Shown here: positions 34,125 to 42,851 of the stretch, piece after piece
How positions within the stretch are numbered: the first letter of the stretch is position 1
How the letters are laid out: every line of letters starts with the position of its first letter
Assembly (NCBI GenBank): GCA_016873835.1
Contig: VGVY01000008.1
Location: 1 to 44,591, forward strand
DNA length: 44,591 bases
Source: Ignavibacteria bacterium
GTDB lineage: Bacteria > Bacteroidota > Ignavibacteria > Ignavibacteriales > Melioribacteraceae
Direction of reading: 5' to 3'
Program-made: the position numbers and the translations under genes
Notes under the pieces: generated by a model
Database searches by the model: none
What the model was told of the DNA's origin: nothing
Seen by the model: the letters and a program-made list of their open reading frames with translations, nothing else

Positions 34125-34144
34125 ACAATATCCTTTGATTAATG

Positions 34145-34227
34145 GCACACAGATCAAACTGATCTAACAGATAAAAACTGATTTTTAAAATCTGTTTAAA
34201 TCAGTTTCATCTGTTAAATCTGTGTGC
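34145..34227. repeat. Long imperfect hairpin between arsM and arsC
   Basis: Three paired blocks build an 83-base stem-loop: GCACACAGAT (34145-34154) with ATCTGTGTGC (34218-34227), TAACAGAT (34165-34172) with ATCTGTTA (34209-34216), and ACTGATTT (34177-34184) with AAATCAGT (34198-34205). The last base pair reaches the arsM stop codon. It could terminate or attenuate transcription from arsRM into arsC, or protect the arsRM message. ACAGAT/ACTGAT words recur along it, so it may belong to a dispersed intergenic repeat family. Confidence 0.75.
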
Positions 34228-35030
34228 TATTTGTCTTTAAAAGATGTTACAGTAATACTGAATATTCCGATTTTATTTTGCTTGAAAGTACTAATTTCTT
34301 CTACCGATAAATAATGAGCAAGAATTTGGTCTGGGAGATCAATCACTTTCGTTTTATTAATTACAGTATTAACAAAACCGGTATCATTAATAATTTTAAG
34401 ATATTCTTCTTTCTGAATTGCCCCGGCAACACAACCGGCATACATCTCTGCAGATTTTTTTAAGCTATCTGGCAATTCTCCTTTTATTACAATATCCGAA
34501 ACACATATATGTCCGCCAGGTTTTAATATTCTATAAATTTCTGAAAATGCTTTTTCTTTGTTTGGAACTAGATTTAATACGCAATTGCTCACTACAACAT
34601 CGACCGAATTACTTTCGATTGGCATTGCTTCTATTTCTCCAAGTCTAAACTCCACATTTTTGTAGCCAAGTTTTTGATTGTTCCGATTTGCTTTATCAAT
34701 CATCTCGTTAGTAAAATCTAGTCCAATTACTTTTCCTTTTTCGCCAACAATTGAGCGAGCAACGAACACATCATTCCCAGCTCCGCTTCCAAGATCAACT
34801 ACTGTATCACCTTCTTTTATTTGAGCAAATTCTGTCGGCAATCCGCATCCAAGACCAAGATCAGCATCTGGAACATATCCTTTCAGATTTGAATAATCAT
34901 CTTGCAAAATAGTATATCCGACAATTTTATTTGAAGTGCCACATCCACAACCGCAACCAGATTGAGAAGTTTTTGCAATTGTTCCATACTTCTCTTTTAC
35001 AATCTCTTTTATTTCTTTTTCGTTTTGCAT
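34227..35030 (-). CDS. arsM: Arsenite S-adenosylmethionine methyltransferase
   Basis: This 267-residue class I methyltransferase has the SAM motif VVDLGSGAGNDVF (77-89) and MPIESNSVDVVVSNCVLNLV. The arsenite-binding cysteines of the ArsM family are present: Cys62 (LGLGCGLP), Cys150 (VSNCVLN) and Cys200 (YAGCVAGA), preceded by a CGCGCG cluster (Cys26, Cys28, Cys30) in place of the usual N-terminal Cys pair. It methylates As(III) to mono-, di- and trimethylarsenicals, detoxifying by volatilisation. Its first 22 bases overlap the end of arsR, so both are translated from one message under ArsR control. Confidence 0.94.
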   Translation of the reverse strand: MQNEKEIKEIVKEKYGTIAKTSQSGCGCGCGTSNKIVGYTILQDDYSNLKGYVPDADLGLGCGLPTEFAQIKEGDTVVDLGSGAGNDVFVARSIVGEKGKVIGLDFTNEMIDKANRNNQKLGYKNVEFRLGEIEAMPIESNSVDVVVSNCVLNLVPNKEKAFSEIYRILKPGGHICVSDIVIKGELPDSLKKSAEMYAGCVAGAIQKEEYLKIINDTGFVNTVINKTKVIDLPDQILAHYLSVEEISTFKQNKIGIFSITVTSFKDK

Positions 35031-35356
35031 GATAATGCCCCCTTTTTTGTTAATTGGTTAAAAATATTTTCAAGTTCTTTTTTTGCTTTAAATAAATTAT
35101 CCGGATTGACACAATAACAAACTTTCGGTCCATCAATATCACCTTGAATTAATCCAACTCGTTTTAGTTCTTTTAAGTGCTGAGAAACAGTTGCTTGAGC
35201 AAGCGGAAGCTGATTAACAATTTCACCGCACATGCAAAGATTCATCTCTGTAAGAATTTTCAAAATACGTACGCGTGCCGGATGTGAAAGTGCTTTTACA
35301 ATGTCTGCAAAGTAAATCTCGTTAGCCGAGAACTCTTCAATTTTTGGTTTTGCCAT
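35009..35356 (-). CDS. arsR: ArsR-family metalloregulator
   Basis: This 115-residue winged-helix repressor is of the ArsR/SmtB family. The HTH is in QLPLAQATVSQHLKELKRVGLI (about 49-70), with a CMC pair (Cys41, Cys43; ELCVC-like metal site) just before it and further cysteines at Cys80, Cys82 and near the C-terminus that may complete an As(III) site. It should repress the arsR-arsM(-arsC) genes until arsenite binds. A perfect inverted repeat 18 bp before its start codon is the candidate operator, so it likely controls itself. Confidence 0.92.
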   Translation of the reverse strand: MAKPKIEEFSANEIYFADIVKALSHPARVRILKILTEMNLCMCGEIVNQLPLAQATVSQHLKELKRVGLIQGDIDGPKVCYCVNPDNLFKAKKELENIFNQLTKKGALSCKTKKK

Positions 35357-35373
35357 AAATTACTCTATCGTTC

Positions 35374-35389
35374 ATCGTAAATATACGAT
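35374..35389. promoter_or_regulatory. Candidate ArsR operator
   Basis: The perfect inverted repeat ATCGTA-AATA-TACGAT lies 18 bp upstream of the arsR start codon, in the 191-bp region between arsR and the divergent tricorn-type peptidase gene. An extra CTATCG/TTCATCG direct repeat precedes it and GATAGATAA follows. Position and symmetry fit an autoregulatory ArsR site; this is inference. Confidence 0.55.
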
Positions 35390-35547
35390 AGATAAGACGT
35401 TGTTATCAATACTTTGTTCCAAAATTATTAACTGCTTTCGTTTGAAACCCTCACAACAAATTCATAATTTCAGACAAAAGAAAGTTCTGCAATTTTGATT
35501 AACTCACATTTAATTGACATTTCAATTACAATCCAAAAAGGGGGCTT

Positions 35548-38500
35548 ATGAAAAAATTACTTCTTGTTGTATCGATATTTATTTTATCTACGGCAAATAT
35601 GCTGGCACAAATTAATGCAAGAATGCTACAGTATCCAGATGTATCAAAAACACATATCGCTTTCTCTTATGCCGGAGACCTTTGGACAGTTCCAAAAGAA
35701 GGCGGCACTGCAACAAAGCTCAGCTCTCCAAAAGGTCAAGAAGTATTTCCAAAATTTTCACCCGATGGTTATCAAATAGCATTCAGCGGAAATTATAACG
35801 GCAACACAGATGTTTATGTAATCCCAACAACCGGCGGAATTCCAACAAGAATTACAAATCACGGAATGTCCGATAGAATTATTGATTGGTATCCGGATGG
35901 AAAAAATTTGTTATATGTAAATGCAAGCGAGAGCGGTAAGCAACGCTTCAGCCAATTCTATAAAGTTTCTATGAAAGGCGGAATGCCGGATAAACTACCC
36001 GTCCCTTACGGTGAACATGCTTCTTTATCACCAGACGGGAAACAAATGGTTTATACAAACAAAACAGAATCATTCAGAACATGGAAAAGATACCGCGGTG
36101 GCGATGCACCGGATATCTGGCTTTTTGACCTTGAAAAATTAACTGTTGATTATATTATTCAGAGTCCGGCTGGAGATGAAATTCCAATGTGGAGCGGAAG
36201 AAAAATTTATTTTCTTTCAGACCGCGGACCAGAAATACGCATGAACATCTGGTCTTATAATCTTGATACAAAAGAATTAAAGCAAGTGACAAAATTCACT
36301 GATTACGATATTCACTTTCCATCACTCGGTCCTTCAGAAATTGTTTTTGAAGCTGGCGGAAAACTTTATCTAATGAGTTTAACCGATGAAAAATTCCGCG
36401 AAGTAAAAGTAAATGCTGTTACAGATGCAATTACATTAATACCTCAGTCCGAAAATGTATCGAAGCTGATACAGAACTTTTCACTTTCACCAGATGGCAA
36501 ACGAGCTATGTTTGAAGCGCGTGGTGAAATTTTTAATGTGCCGGCAGAGAACGGTGCTGTTATAAACTTAACAAAAACTTCTGGAACTGCTGAGCGATTT
36601 CCTTCTTGGTCGCCTAATGGAAAATACATTGCTTATTGGAGTGATAAATCCGGAGAATATGAATTGACCGTGCGCGATTTAGAAAAACCTGGTGATGAGA
36701 AGAAATTAACTTCCTATGGTGAAGGATATAGATATAATTTGTATTGGTCGCCAAACAGTAGAATGCTTGCGTTTGTTGACAAAGCAATGGAAATAATGAT
36801 TTATGATATGGATAAAGATAAAACATATAAAGTAGCTCAAGGAAAATATTGGTATCAAGGAGCATTGAATAATTTCAAACCGAGCTGGTCTTCAGACAGC
36901 AGATGGCTTGCATATAATAACGATCGCGATAATCAAGCTTCTGCAGTTTTTGTGTATGATATAAAAGAAGAAAAATCATATCAGGTTACATACGGCTTTT
37001 ATAACGATTACGAGCCCGTATTCGATCCAGATGGAAAATATTTATACTTCTTCACAAACAGAAATTTTGCGCCAGTTTACAGTGATTTTGAAAATTCATT
37101 TGTTTATCCAAATGCAACCAACATTGCACTGGTAACACTTACAACAGAAATTCTTTCACCGCTTGCGCCAAAAAATGATACTACTTCTATAAAGAAAGAT
37201 GACCTGAAGAAAGACGAAAGTAAAGATGCAAAAAAAGAAGAACCTAAAAAGGAAGAAAAGAAAGATGACAAATCAAAAGAAGTGAAAATTACTTTTGATA
37301 ATTTTGAAAACAGAGTTGTAGTACTTCCGCCGACTCCTGGTAATTTTGGTCACATCGCAGCTGTATCCGGAAAATTAATTTTTCACCGAACACCGAACAG
37401 CGGCTCATCAGACAAAAACAAACCAATTTATTTTTACGACCTTGAAAAACGAGAAGAGAAAAAAATTGTTGATGACGCAGATGCGTTCGAAGTTTCTGCA
37501 GACGGTAAAAAAATACTTATTGCAAAATCCGGCTCCTTTTCTGTTGCTGATATAGCAGAAAATCAAAAGCTTGATAAAAAAATGCCTACTGCTCAGCTCG
37601 AAGCAACGATTGACCCAAAAGCAGAGTGGAAACAAATCTTTAATGATGTGTGGAGATTGGAAAGAGATTTCTTTTATGATAAAAATATGCATGGAGTAAA
37701 CTGGGATGAAATGCGAGAACGATATGGAAAGCTGGTTGACTTCTGCGTAACGAGATGGGATTTGAATTACTTAATTGGTGAATTGATTTCAGAATTAAAT
37801 GCATCCCACACATATAGAAGCGGCGGTGATACTGATGAAGCCGATTTTAAAAATGTCGGTTATCTTGGCATCGATTGGGAATTTGCTAATGGAGCATACC
37901 GAATCAAAAAAATAATTGACGGTGCTCCTTGGGATAGTGAAGTTCGTTCACCTCTTTCTATGCCCGGATTAAAAGTAAAATCTGGTGATTATATTCTTGC
38001 AGTCAACGGAGAAAGTTTAGATATAACTCAAGCCCCATGGAAAGCCTTTGAAGGGCAAGCCGGTAAAACAATTGAGTTGACTGTCAATGACAAACCATCA
38101 TTAGATGGAGCTAAGAAAATTGTTGTTCAAACAATTCCAACGGAGACACGATTAAGAAACTTAGAGTGGATTGAATTAAACAGAAAAAGAGTTGAACAAG
38201 CATCAAACGGAAAAGTAGGTTATATCTATGTGCCAAGCACGGGTGCTGGTGATGGACAGTATGAACTTGTAAGAATGTTTTATGCACAATACACAAAAGA
38301 AGCGTTAATAATTGATGAGCGGTTTAATAATGGCGGACAAATTCCTGATAGATTTATTGAGTTATTAAATAGAAAACCACTCGCATTCTGGGCTGTGCGT
38401 GATGGCGCAACATGGCAATGGCCTCCAGTTGCACACTTTGGTCCAAAGGTTATGATGATTAATGGATGGAGCGGTTCAGGCGGTGATGCATTCCCGGATT

Positions 38501-38811
38501 ATTTTAGAAAAGCTGGACTCGGTCCTCTTATCGGAACAAGAACTTGGGGCGGATTAATAGGAATTACGGGTGCACCAGCTTTGATTGATGGCGGAAGCAT
38601 TACAGTTCCAACATTCAGAATGTTTGATCCGGATGGTAAATGGTTTAAGGAAGGTCATGGAGTTGATCCGGATATTGAAGTTGTAGACGACCCGGCTCAA
38701 TTAGCAAAAGGTGTTGATGTTCAGCTTGAAAGAGCCATTAAGGAAGCACTTAATTTATTAGACAAGAAATCATTTACAAGACCAAAAGTTCCGGCTTACG
38801 AAAAAAGGTAA
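35548..38811 (+). CDS. Exported tricorn-type S41 serine peptidase
   Basis: This 1087-residue protein has a signal peptide of about 21 residues. It is followed by WD40/PD40 beta-propeller repeats (for example FSPDGYQIAFSG, WSPNGKYIAYWSDKSGEYEL), which form the six- and seven-bladed propellers, then a charged Lys/Glu/Asp linker (about 545-580), a tricorn-core C1 region, a PDZ domain (about 770-855) and the S41 catalytic domain. The catalytic residues are His754 (NASHTY), nucleophile Ser977 (WSGSGGDAF) and Glu1035 (KEGHGVDPD). The Ser-Glu spacing of 58 equals archaeal tricorn Ser965-Glu1023. It degrades peptides of the proteome or environment outside the cytoplasm. A GGGGG ribosome-binding site precedes the ATG. 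It is divergent from arsR. Confidence 0.93.
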   Translation: MKKLLLVVSIFILSTANMLAQINARMLQYPDVSKTHIAFSYAGDLWTVPKEGGTATKLSSPKGQEVFPKFSPDGYQIAFSGNYNGNTDVYVIPTTGGIPTRITNHGMSDRIIDWYPDGKNLLYVNASESGKQRFSQFYKVSMKGGMPDKLPVPYGEHASLSPDGKQMVYTNKTESFRTWKRYRGGDAPDIWLFDLEKLTVDYIIQSPAGDEIPMWSGRKIYFLSDRGPEIRMNIWSYNLDTKELKQVTKFTDYDIHFPSLGPSEIVFEAGGKLYLMSLTDEKFREVKVNAVTDAITLIPQSENVSKLIQNFSLSPDGKRAMFEARGEIFNVPAENGAVINLTKTSGTAERFPSWSPNGKYIAYWSDKSGEYELTVRDLEKPGDEKKLTSYGEGYRYNLYWSPNSRMLAFVDKAMEIMIYDMDKDKTYKVAQGKYWYQGALNNFKPSWSSDSRWLAYNNDRDNQASAVFVYDIKEEKSYQVTYGFYNDYEPVFDPDGKYLYFFTNRNFAPVYSDFENSFVYPNATNIALVTLTTEILSPLAPKNDTTSIKKDDLKKDESKDAKKEEPKKEEKKDDKSKEVKITFDNFENRVVVLPPTPGNFGHIAAVSGKLIFHRTPNSGSSDKNKPIYFYDLEKREEKKIVDDADAFEVSADGKKILIAKSGSFSVADIAENQKLDKKMPTAQLEATIDPKAEWKQIFNDVWRLERDFFYDKNMHGVNWDEMRERYGKLVDFCVTRWDLNYLIGELISELNASHTYRSGGDTDEADFKNVGYLGIDWEFANGAYRIKKIIDGAPWDSEVRSPLSMPGLKVKSGDYILAVNGESLDITQAPWKAFEGQAGKTIELTVNDKPSLDGAKKIVVQTIPTETRLRNLEWIELNRKRVEQASNGKVGYIYVPSTGAGDGQYELVRMFYAQYTKEALIIDERFNNGGQIPDRFIELLNRKPLAFWAVRDGATWQWPPVAHFGPKVMMINGWSGSGGDAFPDYFRKAGLGPLIGTRTWGGLIGITGAPALIDGGSITVPTFRMFDPDGKWFKEGHGVDPDIEVVDDPAQLAKGVDVQLERAIKEALNLLDKKSFTRPKVPAYEKR

Positions 38812-38858
38812 GCTATTTTGCAAAAGTGGTATTAGGTTAATTACCAATACCAAATCTT

Positions 38859-38895
38859 GATATGCTTTCTTCGAGAGTATCGAAGTCGGCATATC
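38859..38895. repeat. Nested hairpin element in the intergenic region
   Basis: Outer arms GATATGC (38859-38865) and GCATATC (38889-38895) enclose inner arms CTTCGA (38869-38874) and TCGAAG (38880-38885), all perfect, with opposed 3-base bulges and a 5-base loop. It follows the tricorn-type gene by 47 bp and could be its 3' end structure, but lacks a T-run. Confidence 0.6.
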
Positions 38896-38921
38896 TTCAA
38901 ACGGAAGCTCTGCTTAAATGC

Positions 38922-38962
38922 AAAAGCGGCGGACTTAGTTGGACGCCGCTGCTTCCGCTTTT
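38922..38962. terminator. Hairpin, possible old terminator
   Basis: AAAAGCGG (38922-38929) pairs with CCGCTTTT (38955-38962); an alternative inner pairing is AGCGGC with GCCGCT (38945-38950). A-rich on one side and T-rich on the other, it could act in either direction. The short open frame on the minus strand ends exactly at it. Confidence 0.45.
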
Positions 38963-39026
38963 ATTTCTTAACAACAACTTCATAAAGATCAACTCTTCTG
39001 TCGTTCCAGTTTAGTGTTGTTCCGAT
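38961..39026 (-). pseudogene. Possible remnant 3' end of a gene
   Basis: On the minus strand, 21 sense codons read IGTTLNWNDRRVDLYEVVVK-K and then stop, right at the terminator-like hairpin. The composition (Trp-Asn-Asp-Arg-Arg, then alternating Val) is like a protein C-terminus. A stop codon lies directly before it, so it is at most a relic. I cannot name the family and the length is within chance. Confidence 0.25.
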
Positions 39027-39183
39027 TTATTTATTATTCTTACAAATAGAAATAAATAATTCTTTTTCATAGCTTTGTTCATCTTAAGAGGAATTAATGA
39101 GTATTTCTTTTATTCATTCCTATGAAAATTCAACTTCCCAATCATTATCAACAATATTTTATTGAAAATAAAAAGGAGCAGTC

Positions 39184-42100
39184 ATGAAGTTATTCAGACT
39201 TTTTATGATCCTCGTTTTAGGCATTACAGTAATCGTTAATGCTCAAAAGCCTAAAGTAGATGAGAAAAAAACAAAAGATCCATTTACTGCATCAACTTTT
39301 TCAGGTTTAAAATGGAGAGGTATTGGACCAGCATTTACTTCGGGTAGGATTGCAGACTTTGCAGTAAATCCAAATAACCACAGTGAATATTATGTTGCAA
39401 CTGCAAGCGGTCACCTTTGGAAAACAACAAACTCTGGAACTACATGGGATGCAATTGCAGATACACTCCCATATTCACTTGGCGTTGTTGTGATAGATCC
39501 AACAAATTCAAATGTTGTTTGGGTTGGAACCGGCGAAAACAACCATCAGCGTGCATTGGGCTACGGAAACGGCGTTTATAAATCAACTGATGGAGGAAAG
39601 AGCTGGAAGAATATGGGACTGAAAGATTCTCGTCAGATTGGCGGAATTGTTATTGATTCCAAAAATCCAAATGTAGTTTATGTTGCGGCAGAAGGTTCCG
39701 TTTGGGGTCCGGGCGGAGACCGTGGTTTATTTAAGACAGTTGATGGCGGAAAAACTTGGAATAAAGTATTAAATATCAGCGAGAACACCGGAGTAAATAA
39801 TGTTGTTATTGATCCAAGAGATTCAAATGTTCTTTATGCAACTTCAGAACAAAGAAGAAGACACATCTTTACAAAAATTGGCGGTGGGCCAGAATCGGCA
39901 GTTTACAAAACAAACGACGCCGGCACAACGTGGGAAAAAATAATGACTGGATTACCAAAAGTCGATATTGGCGGAATGGGATTAGCTATTTCTCCAGTTA
40001 ATCCAGATGTGCTTTATTTAATTGTACAAGCTGCAGAAAAAGGAAGCGGATTTTATAGATCAACTAATCGTGGTGCAACATGGGAAAAAATGAGTGACCA
40101 CCACGAATCTGGTCAGTACTACAATGAAATTTACTGCGATCCTAAAAATGTTGATAAAGTTTATTCTGTAGAAACTCGTTCATACATGACCGAAGATGGC
40201 GGAAGAACCTGGAAATTATTAGGTCTTGACAACAGACATGTTGACGATCATGCAATTTGGATTGACCCAACTGATACTGAACATTTTTTGATTGGCGGTG
40301 ATGGCGGTGTTTATGAAACCTTTGATGGAGGAAAAAATTATTTATTTAAATGTAATCTGCCAGTTACACAATTTTATCGTGTGTCAGTTGATGATGATAA
40401 ACCTTTCTATAACATCTATGGCGGAACACAAGACAATAATAGTTTTGGCGGACCAAGCAGAACATTAAGTTCAGATGGAATTGTTAATGATAACTGGATT
40501 GTTACGGCGGGCGGAGATGGTTTCTTTCAAGCTATCGAACCAGGAAATCCTAATATAGTTTATTCTGCATGGCAGTATGGAAATATTATCCGCTATGATA
40601 AATTAAGCGGTGAATCTGTTGATATAAGACCCGAACCAGGTAAAGGAGAAAATACTTATAAATGGTATTGGGATACTCCATTTTTCATTAGTCCTCACTC
40701 TCCAACTCGTCTTTATATTGCAGCTGAAAGAGTTTTCAAAACTGATGATAGAGGAAACAGCTGGCAAACAATAAGCGACGATTTAACTACCAAAACAGAC
40801 CGCAATTCATTTCCGGTAATGGGCAAATATTGGAGCTACGATGCAGTTGCAAAAGATGTAAGCACATCTTTATATGGACTTATTGTGTCATTAGCTGAAT
40901 CCCCTAAAAAAGAAAATTTACTCTACGCCGGAACTGACGATGGATTGATTCAAGTAACTGAAGATTTAAAAACTTGGAGAAAGTTTGACGATTTTCCTGG
41001 TGTTCCAAAATATACATTAGTAAGTGACGTCCTACCATCGAGATTTGATGAGAATGTTGTTTATGCATCATTCAACAACCACAAGCGAGATGATTTTAAA
41101 CCTTACGTTTTGAAAAGTACAGACAAAGGAAAAACTTGGAAATCAATTGCAAGTAACTTACCGGAAGACGGTGCTGTAAATACAATTGTTGAAGATCCGG
41201 TAAAACCTAATCTGCTATTTGTTGGAACTGAATGGGGAGTGTTTTTCTCGGTTGATGGCGGCGAAAAATGGATTCAATTAAAAAATGGATTACCAAAAGT
41301 AAAAGTACCTGAGATTACAATTCAAGAAAGAGAAAATGACTTAGTGATTGCTACTTTTGGCAGAGGTTTCTATATAATGGATGATTATACACCATTACGA
41401 TTTGCTAGTAAAGAAGTTTTTGAAAAAGAATCACATATATTCCCAATTAAGACTTCACAGATGTACGTTTTAAAAGGCGGAAGATATGGACAAGGTGCAA
41501 CTTATTACAAAGCTCCAAATCCTGAATTCGGTGCAACTTTTACTTACTACCTTAAAGATGCGCCAAAAACCTTGAAAGCTCAACGTAAAGACAAAGAGCG
41601 AGAATTATTTAAAGACGGCAAACCAATTCCTCAGCCAAGTTTTGAAGATATTGCTGTAGAAGAAAAAGAACTTGGGCCATATTTGGTTTTTACTATCTCT
41701 GATGCTAATGGAAATGTAATTAAAAAAATAAATAAATCTGCAAGTGCTGGTGTGAATAGAGTGATCTGGGATTTAAGAATGGAAAGTACACTCCCGATAA
41801 CAACAGAAAAATTTGAACCGGTCTCTTCAGCAACTGGCAGAGGCAGATTTGGCGGATTTAGTTATTTTGTTTCGCCCGGAAAATATTCTGTTTCAATGTC
41901 TTTAATAGTACGTGGAGAAGAGAAAAAATTATCGGGACCAGAACCATTTAGCGTTGAGTTATTGAAACACACATCATTACCGGCAGATAATTTTGAAGAA
42001 GTGGTTAATTTCCAACAAAAAGCTGCAGAACTTGCTCGAACTGTTTTAGGAGTTCAAAGATTTGCCGGAGAATTGCAAAAGAAATTCGAAGCTATAAAAC

Positions 42101-42465
42101 AAGCTTTGAATAATACTCCTTCTGCAAATTTTGATTTATTAAAACGTGCTGAAGCTATATCCAAAGAAATTGACGATGTTATTTACTTGTTTGAGGGACC
42201 TCCTTCTAAAGCAAGTTCTGAAGAAACTCCGCCAACTCCGGTTACATTGAGCAACAGAATGAGTAATATGATTTCTATAACTGCCCGTTCAACTTCAAAT
42301 ATTACTAAAAATCAATTTGTTGCTTATGATGTGCTTTACGAAGAAATTCAACCGGTTATTGCTAAACTAAAGAAAATTAATGATACAGACCTGAAAGTAA
42401 TGGAAGCTGAACTTGAAAAAATAAAAGCTCCATGGACACCAGGAAGAATTCCAGAATTGAAATAG
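39184..42465 (+). CDS. Exported sortilin/BNR-propeller protein
   Basis: This 1093-residue protein has a signal peptide (MKLFRLFMILVLGITVIVNAQ). A large propeller made of BNR/Asp-box repeats fills about residues 40-740; Asp-boxes seen include STDGGKSW, TVDGGKTW, TNDAGTTW, STNRGATW, TEDGGRTW, TDDRGNSW, STDKGKTW and SVDGGEKW. A beta-rich part (about 780-930, with ITDANGN-like IKKINK and GVNRVIWDLR) and a helical C-terminal part follow. Such proteins are annotated as glycosyl hydrolase or VPS10/sortilin-like, but I see no sialidase Arg triad or other catalytic set, so a binding or scaffold role is possible. AAAAGGAG precedes the ATG. It may share regulation with the tricorn-type gene upstream. 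Confidence 0.85.
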   Translation: MKLFRLFMILVLGITVIVNAQKPKVDEKKTKDPFTASTFSGLKWRGIGPAFTSGRIADFAVNPNNHSEYYVATASGHLWKTTNSGTTWDAIADTLPYSLGVVVIDPTNSNVVWVGTGENNHQRALGYGNGVYKSTDGGKSWKNMGLKDSRQIGGIVIDSKNPNVVYVAAEGSVWGPGGDRGLFKTVDGGKTWNKVLNISENTGVNNVVIDPRDSNVLYATSEQRRRHIFTKIGGGPESAVYKTNDAGTTWEKIMTGLPKVDIGGMGLAISPVNPDVLYLIVQAAEKGSGFYRSTNRGATWEKMSDHHESGQYYNEIYCDPKNVDKVYSVETRSYMTEDGGRTWKLLGLDNRHVDDHAIWIDPTDTEHFLIGGDGGVYETFDGGKNYLFKCNLPVTQFYRVSVDDDKPFYNIYGGTQDNNSFGGPSRTLSSDGIVNDNWIVTAGGDGFFQAIEPGNPNIVYSAWQYGNIIRYDKLSGESVDIRPEPGKGENTYKWYWDTPFFISPHSPTRLYIAAERVFKTDDRGNSWQTISDDLTTKTDRNSFPVMGKYWSYDAVAKDVSTSLYGLIVSLAESPKKENLLYAGTDDGLIQVTEDLKTWRKFDDFPGVPKYTLVSDVLPSRFDENVVYASFNNHKRDDFKPYVLKSTDKGKTWKSIASNLPEDGAVNTIVEDPVKPNLLFVGTEWGVFFSVDGGEKWIQLKNGLPKVKVPEITIQERENDLVIATFGRGFYIMDDYTPLRFASKEVFEKESHIFPIKTSQMYVLKGGRYGQGATYYKAPNPEFGATFTYYLKDAPKTLKAQRKDKERELFKDGKPIPQPSFEDIAVEEKELGPYLVFTISDANGNVIKKINKSASAGVNRVIWDLRMESTLPITTEKFEPVSSATGRGRFGGFSYFVSPGKYSVSMSLIVRGEEKKLSGPEPFSVELLKHTSLPADNFEEVVNFQQKAAELARTVLGVQRFAGELQKKFEAIKQALNNTPSANFDLLKRAEAISKEIDDVIYLFEGPPSKASSEETPPTPVTLSNRMSNMISITARSTSNITKNQFVAYDVLYEEIQPVIAKLKKINDTDLKVMEAELEKIKAPWTPGRIPELK

Positions 42466-42490
42466 TAGGGTTGATAAATTATTAATAGGG

Positions 42491-42524
42491 AAAAATCCCT
42501 CTCAAAATATAGAGAGGGATTTTT
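42491..42524. terminator. Bidirectional intrinsic terminator between convergent genes
   Basis: A 13-bp perfect stem, AAAAATCCCTCTC (42491-42503) and GAGAGGGATTTTT (42512-42524), has an 8-base loop and continues in a T-run on the plus strand, with A-rich sequence on the other side. It serves the BNR gene and the opposing thioredoxin-like gene, whose stop codon starts at the next base. Confidence 0.88.
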
Positions 42525-42851
42525 TTATACTAGATTAAATATTCTTTCTAATTCTTCATGCAATTCTAAAAAATTAACAAATCTCGCTTTACGAATTTGC
42601 TCTTTCCCGTCAATAAAAAATAAAATAGTGGGTATTGTAAAAACATTTAGCTGAGCTGCAATCTCTTTCAGTACTTCTGTGTTTAAATACGCTAATTTGA
42701 AGGATGGATAATTTTTTTCAAGAAACTCAGCCAGCTTTGGTCTAAAAACTTTACATACATTGCAGTCATCGGAGCTGAAATAAACAACTGCAAATTTGTT
42801 CTCGGAAATAAATTTTGAATAATCTTGATGAGAAGAAATATTAAAATACAT
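42525..42851 (-). CDS. Thioredoxin-like protein
   Basis: This 108-residue single-domain thioredoxin fold has the redox motif CNVC (Cys30-Cys33) in YFSSDDCNVCKVFRPKL and the cis-proline Pro74 in FTIPTILFF. It has no signal peptide, so it is a cytoplasmic disulfide reductase. The motif is not the WCGPC of housekeeping thioredoxin, so it may be a specialised partner. The start overlaps the upstream unknown gene by 11 bp, showing translational coupling. Confidence 0.9.
   Translation of the reverse strand: MYFNISSHQDYSKFISENKFAVVYFSSDDCNVCKVFRPKLAEFLEKNYPSFKLAYLNTEVLKEIAAQLNVFTIPTILFFIDGKEQIRKARFVNFLELHEELERIFNLV

Larger units (their letters stand above)
38812..39183. other. Intergenic region with hairpins and a possible gene relic
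   Basis: These 372 bases hold no complete gene. They contain the nested hairpin at 38859-38895, a second hairpin at 38922-38962, a short protein-like open frame on the minus strand (38961-39026), then AT-rich sequence that should carry the promoter of the next gene. AAAAGGAG is the ribosome-binding site at 39172-39179. Confidence 0.6.

Noticed and set aside
22301-38923. Identical 15-base word TCTGCTTAAATGCAA at 22301-22315 and 38909-38923, each beside a hairpin
   Set aside because: About one repeated 15-mer pair is expected by chance in a window of this size, and the sequences around the two copies differ.
38930-38975. Integron attC-like site (GTTGGAC matches GTTRRRY)
   Set aside because: No properly placed inverse core site and no integrase gene; a single 7-base match is not enough.
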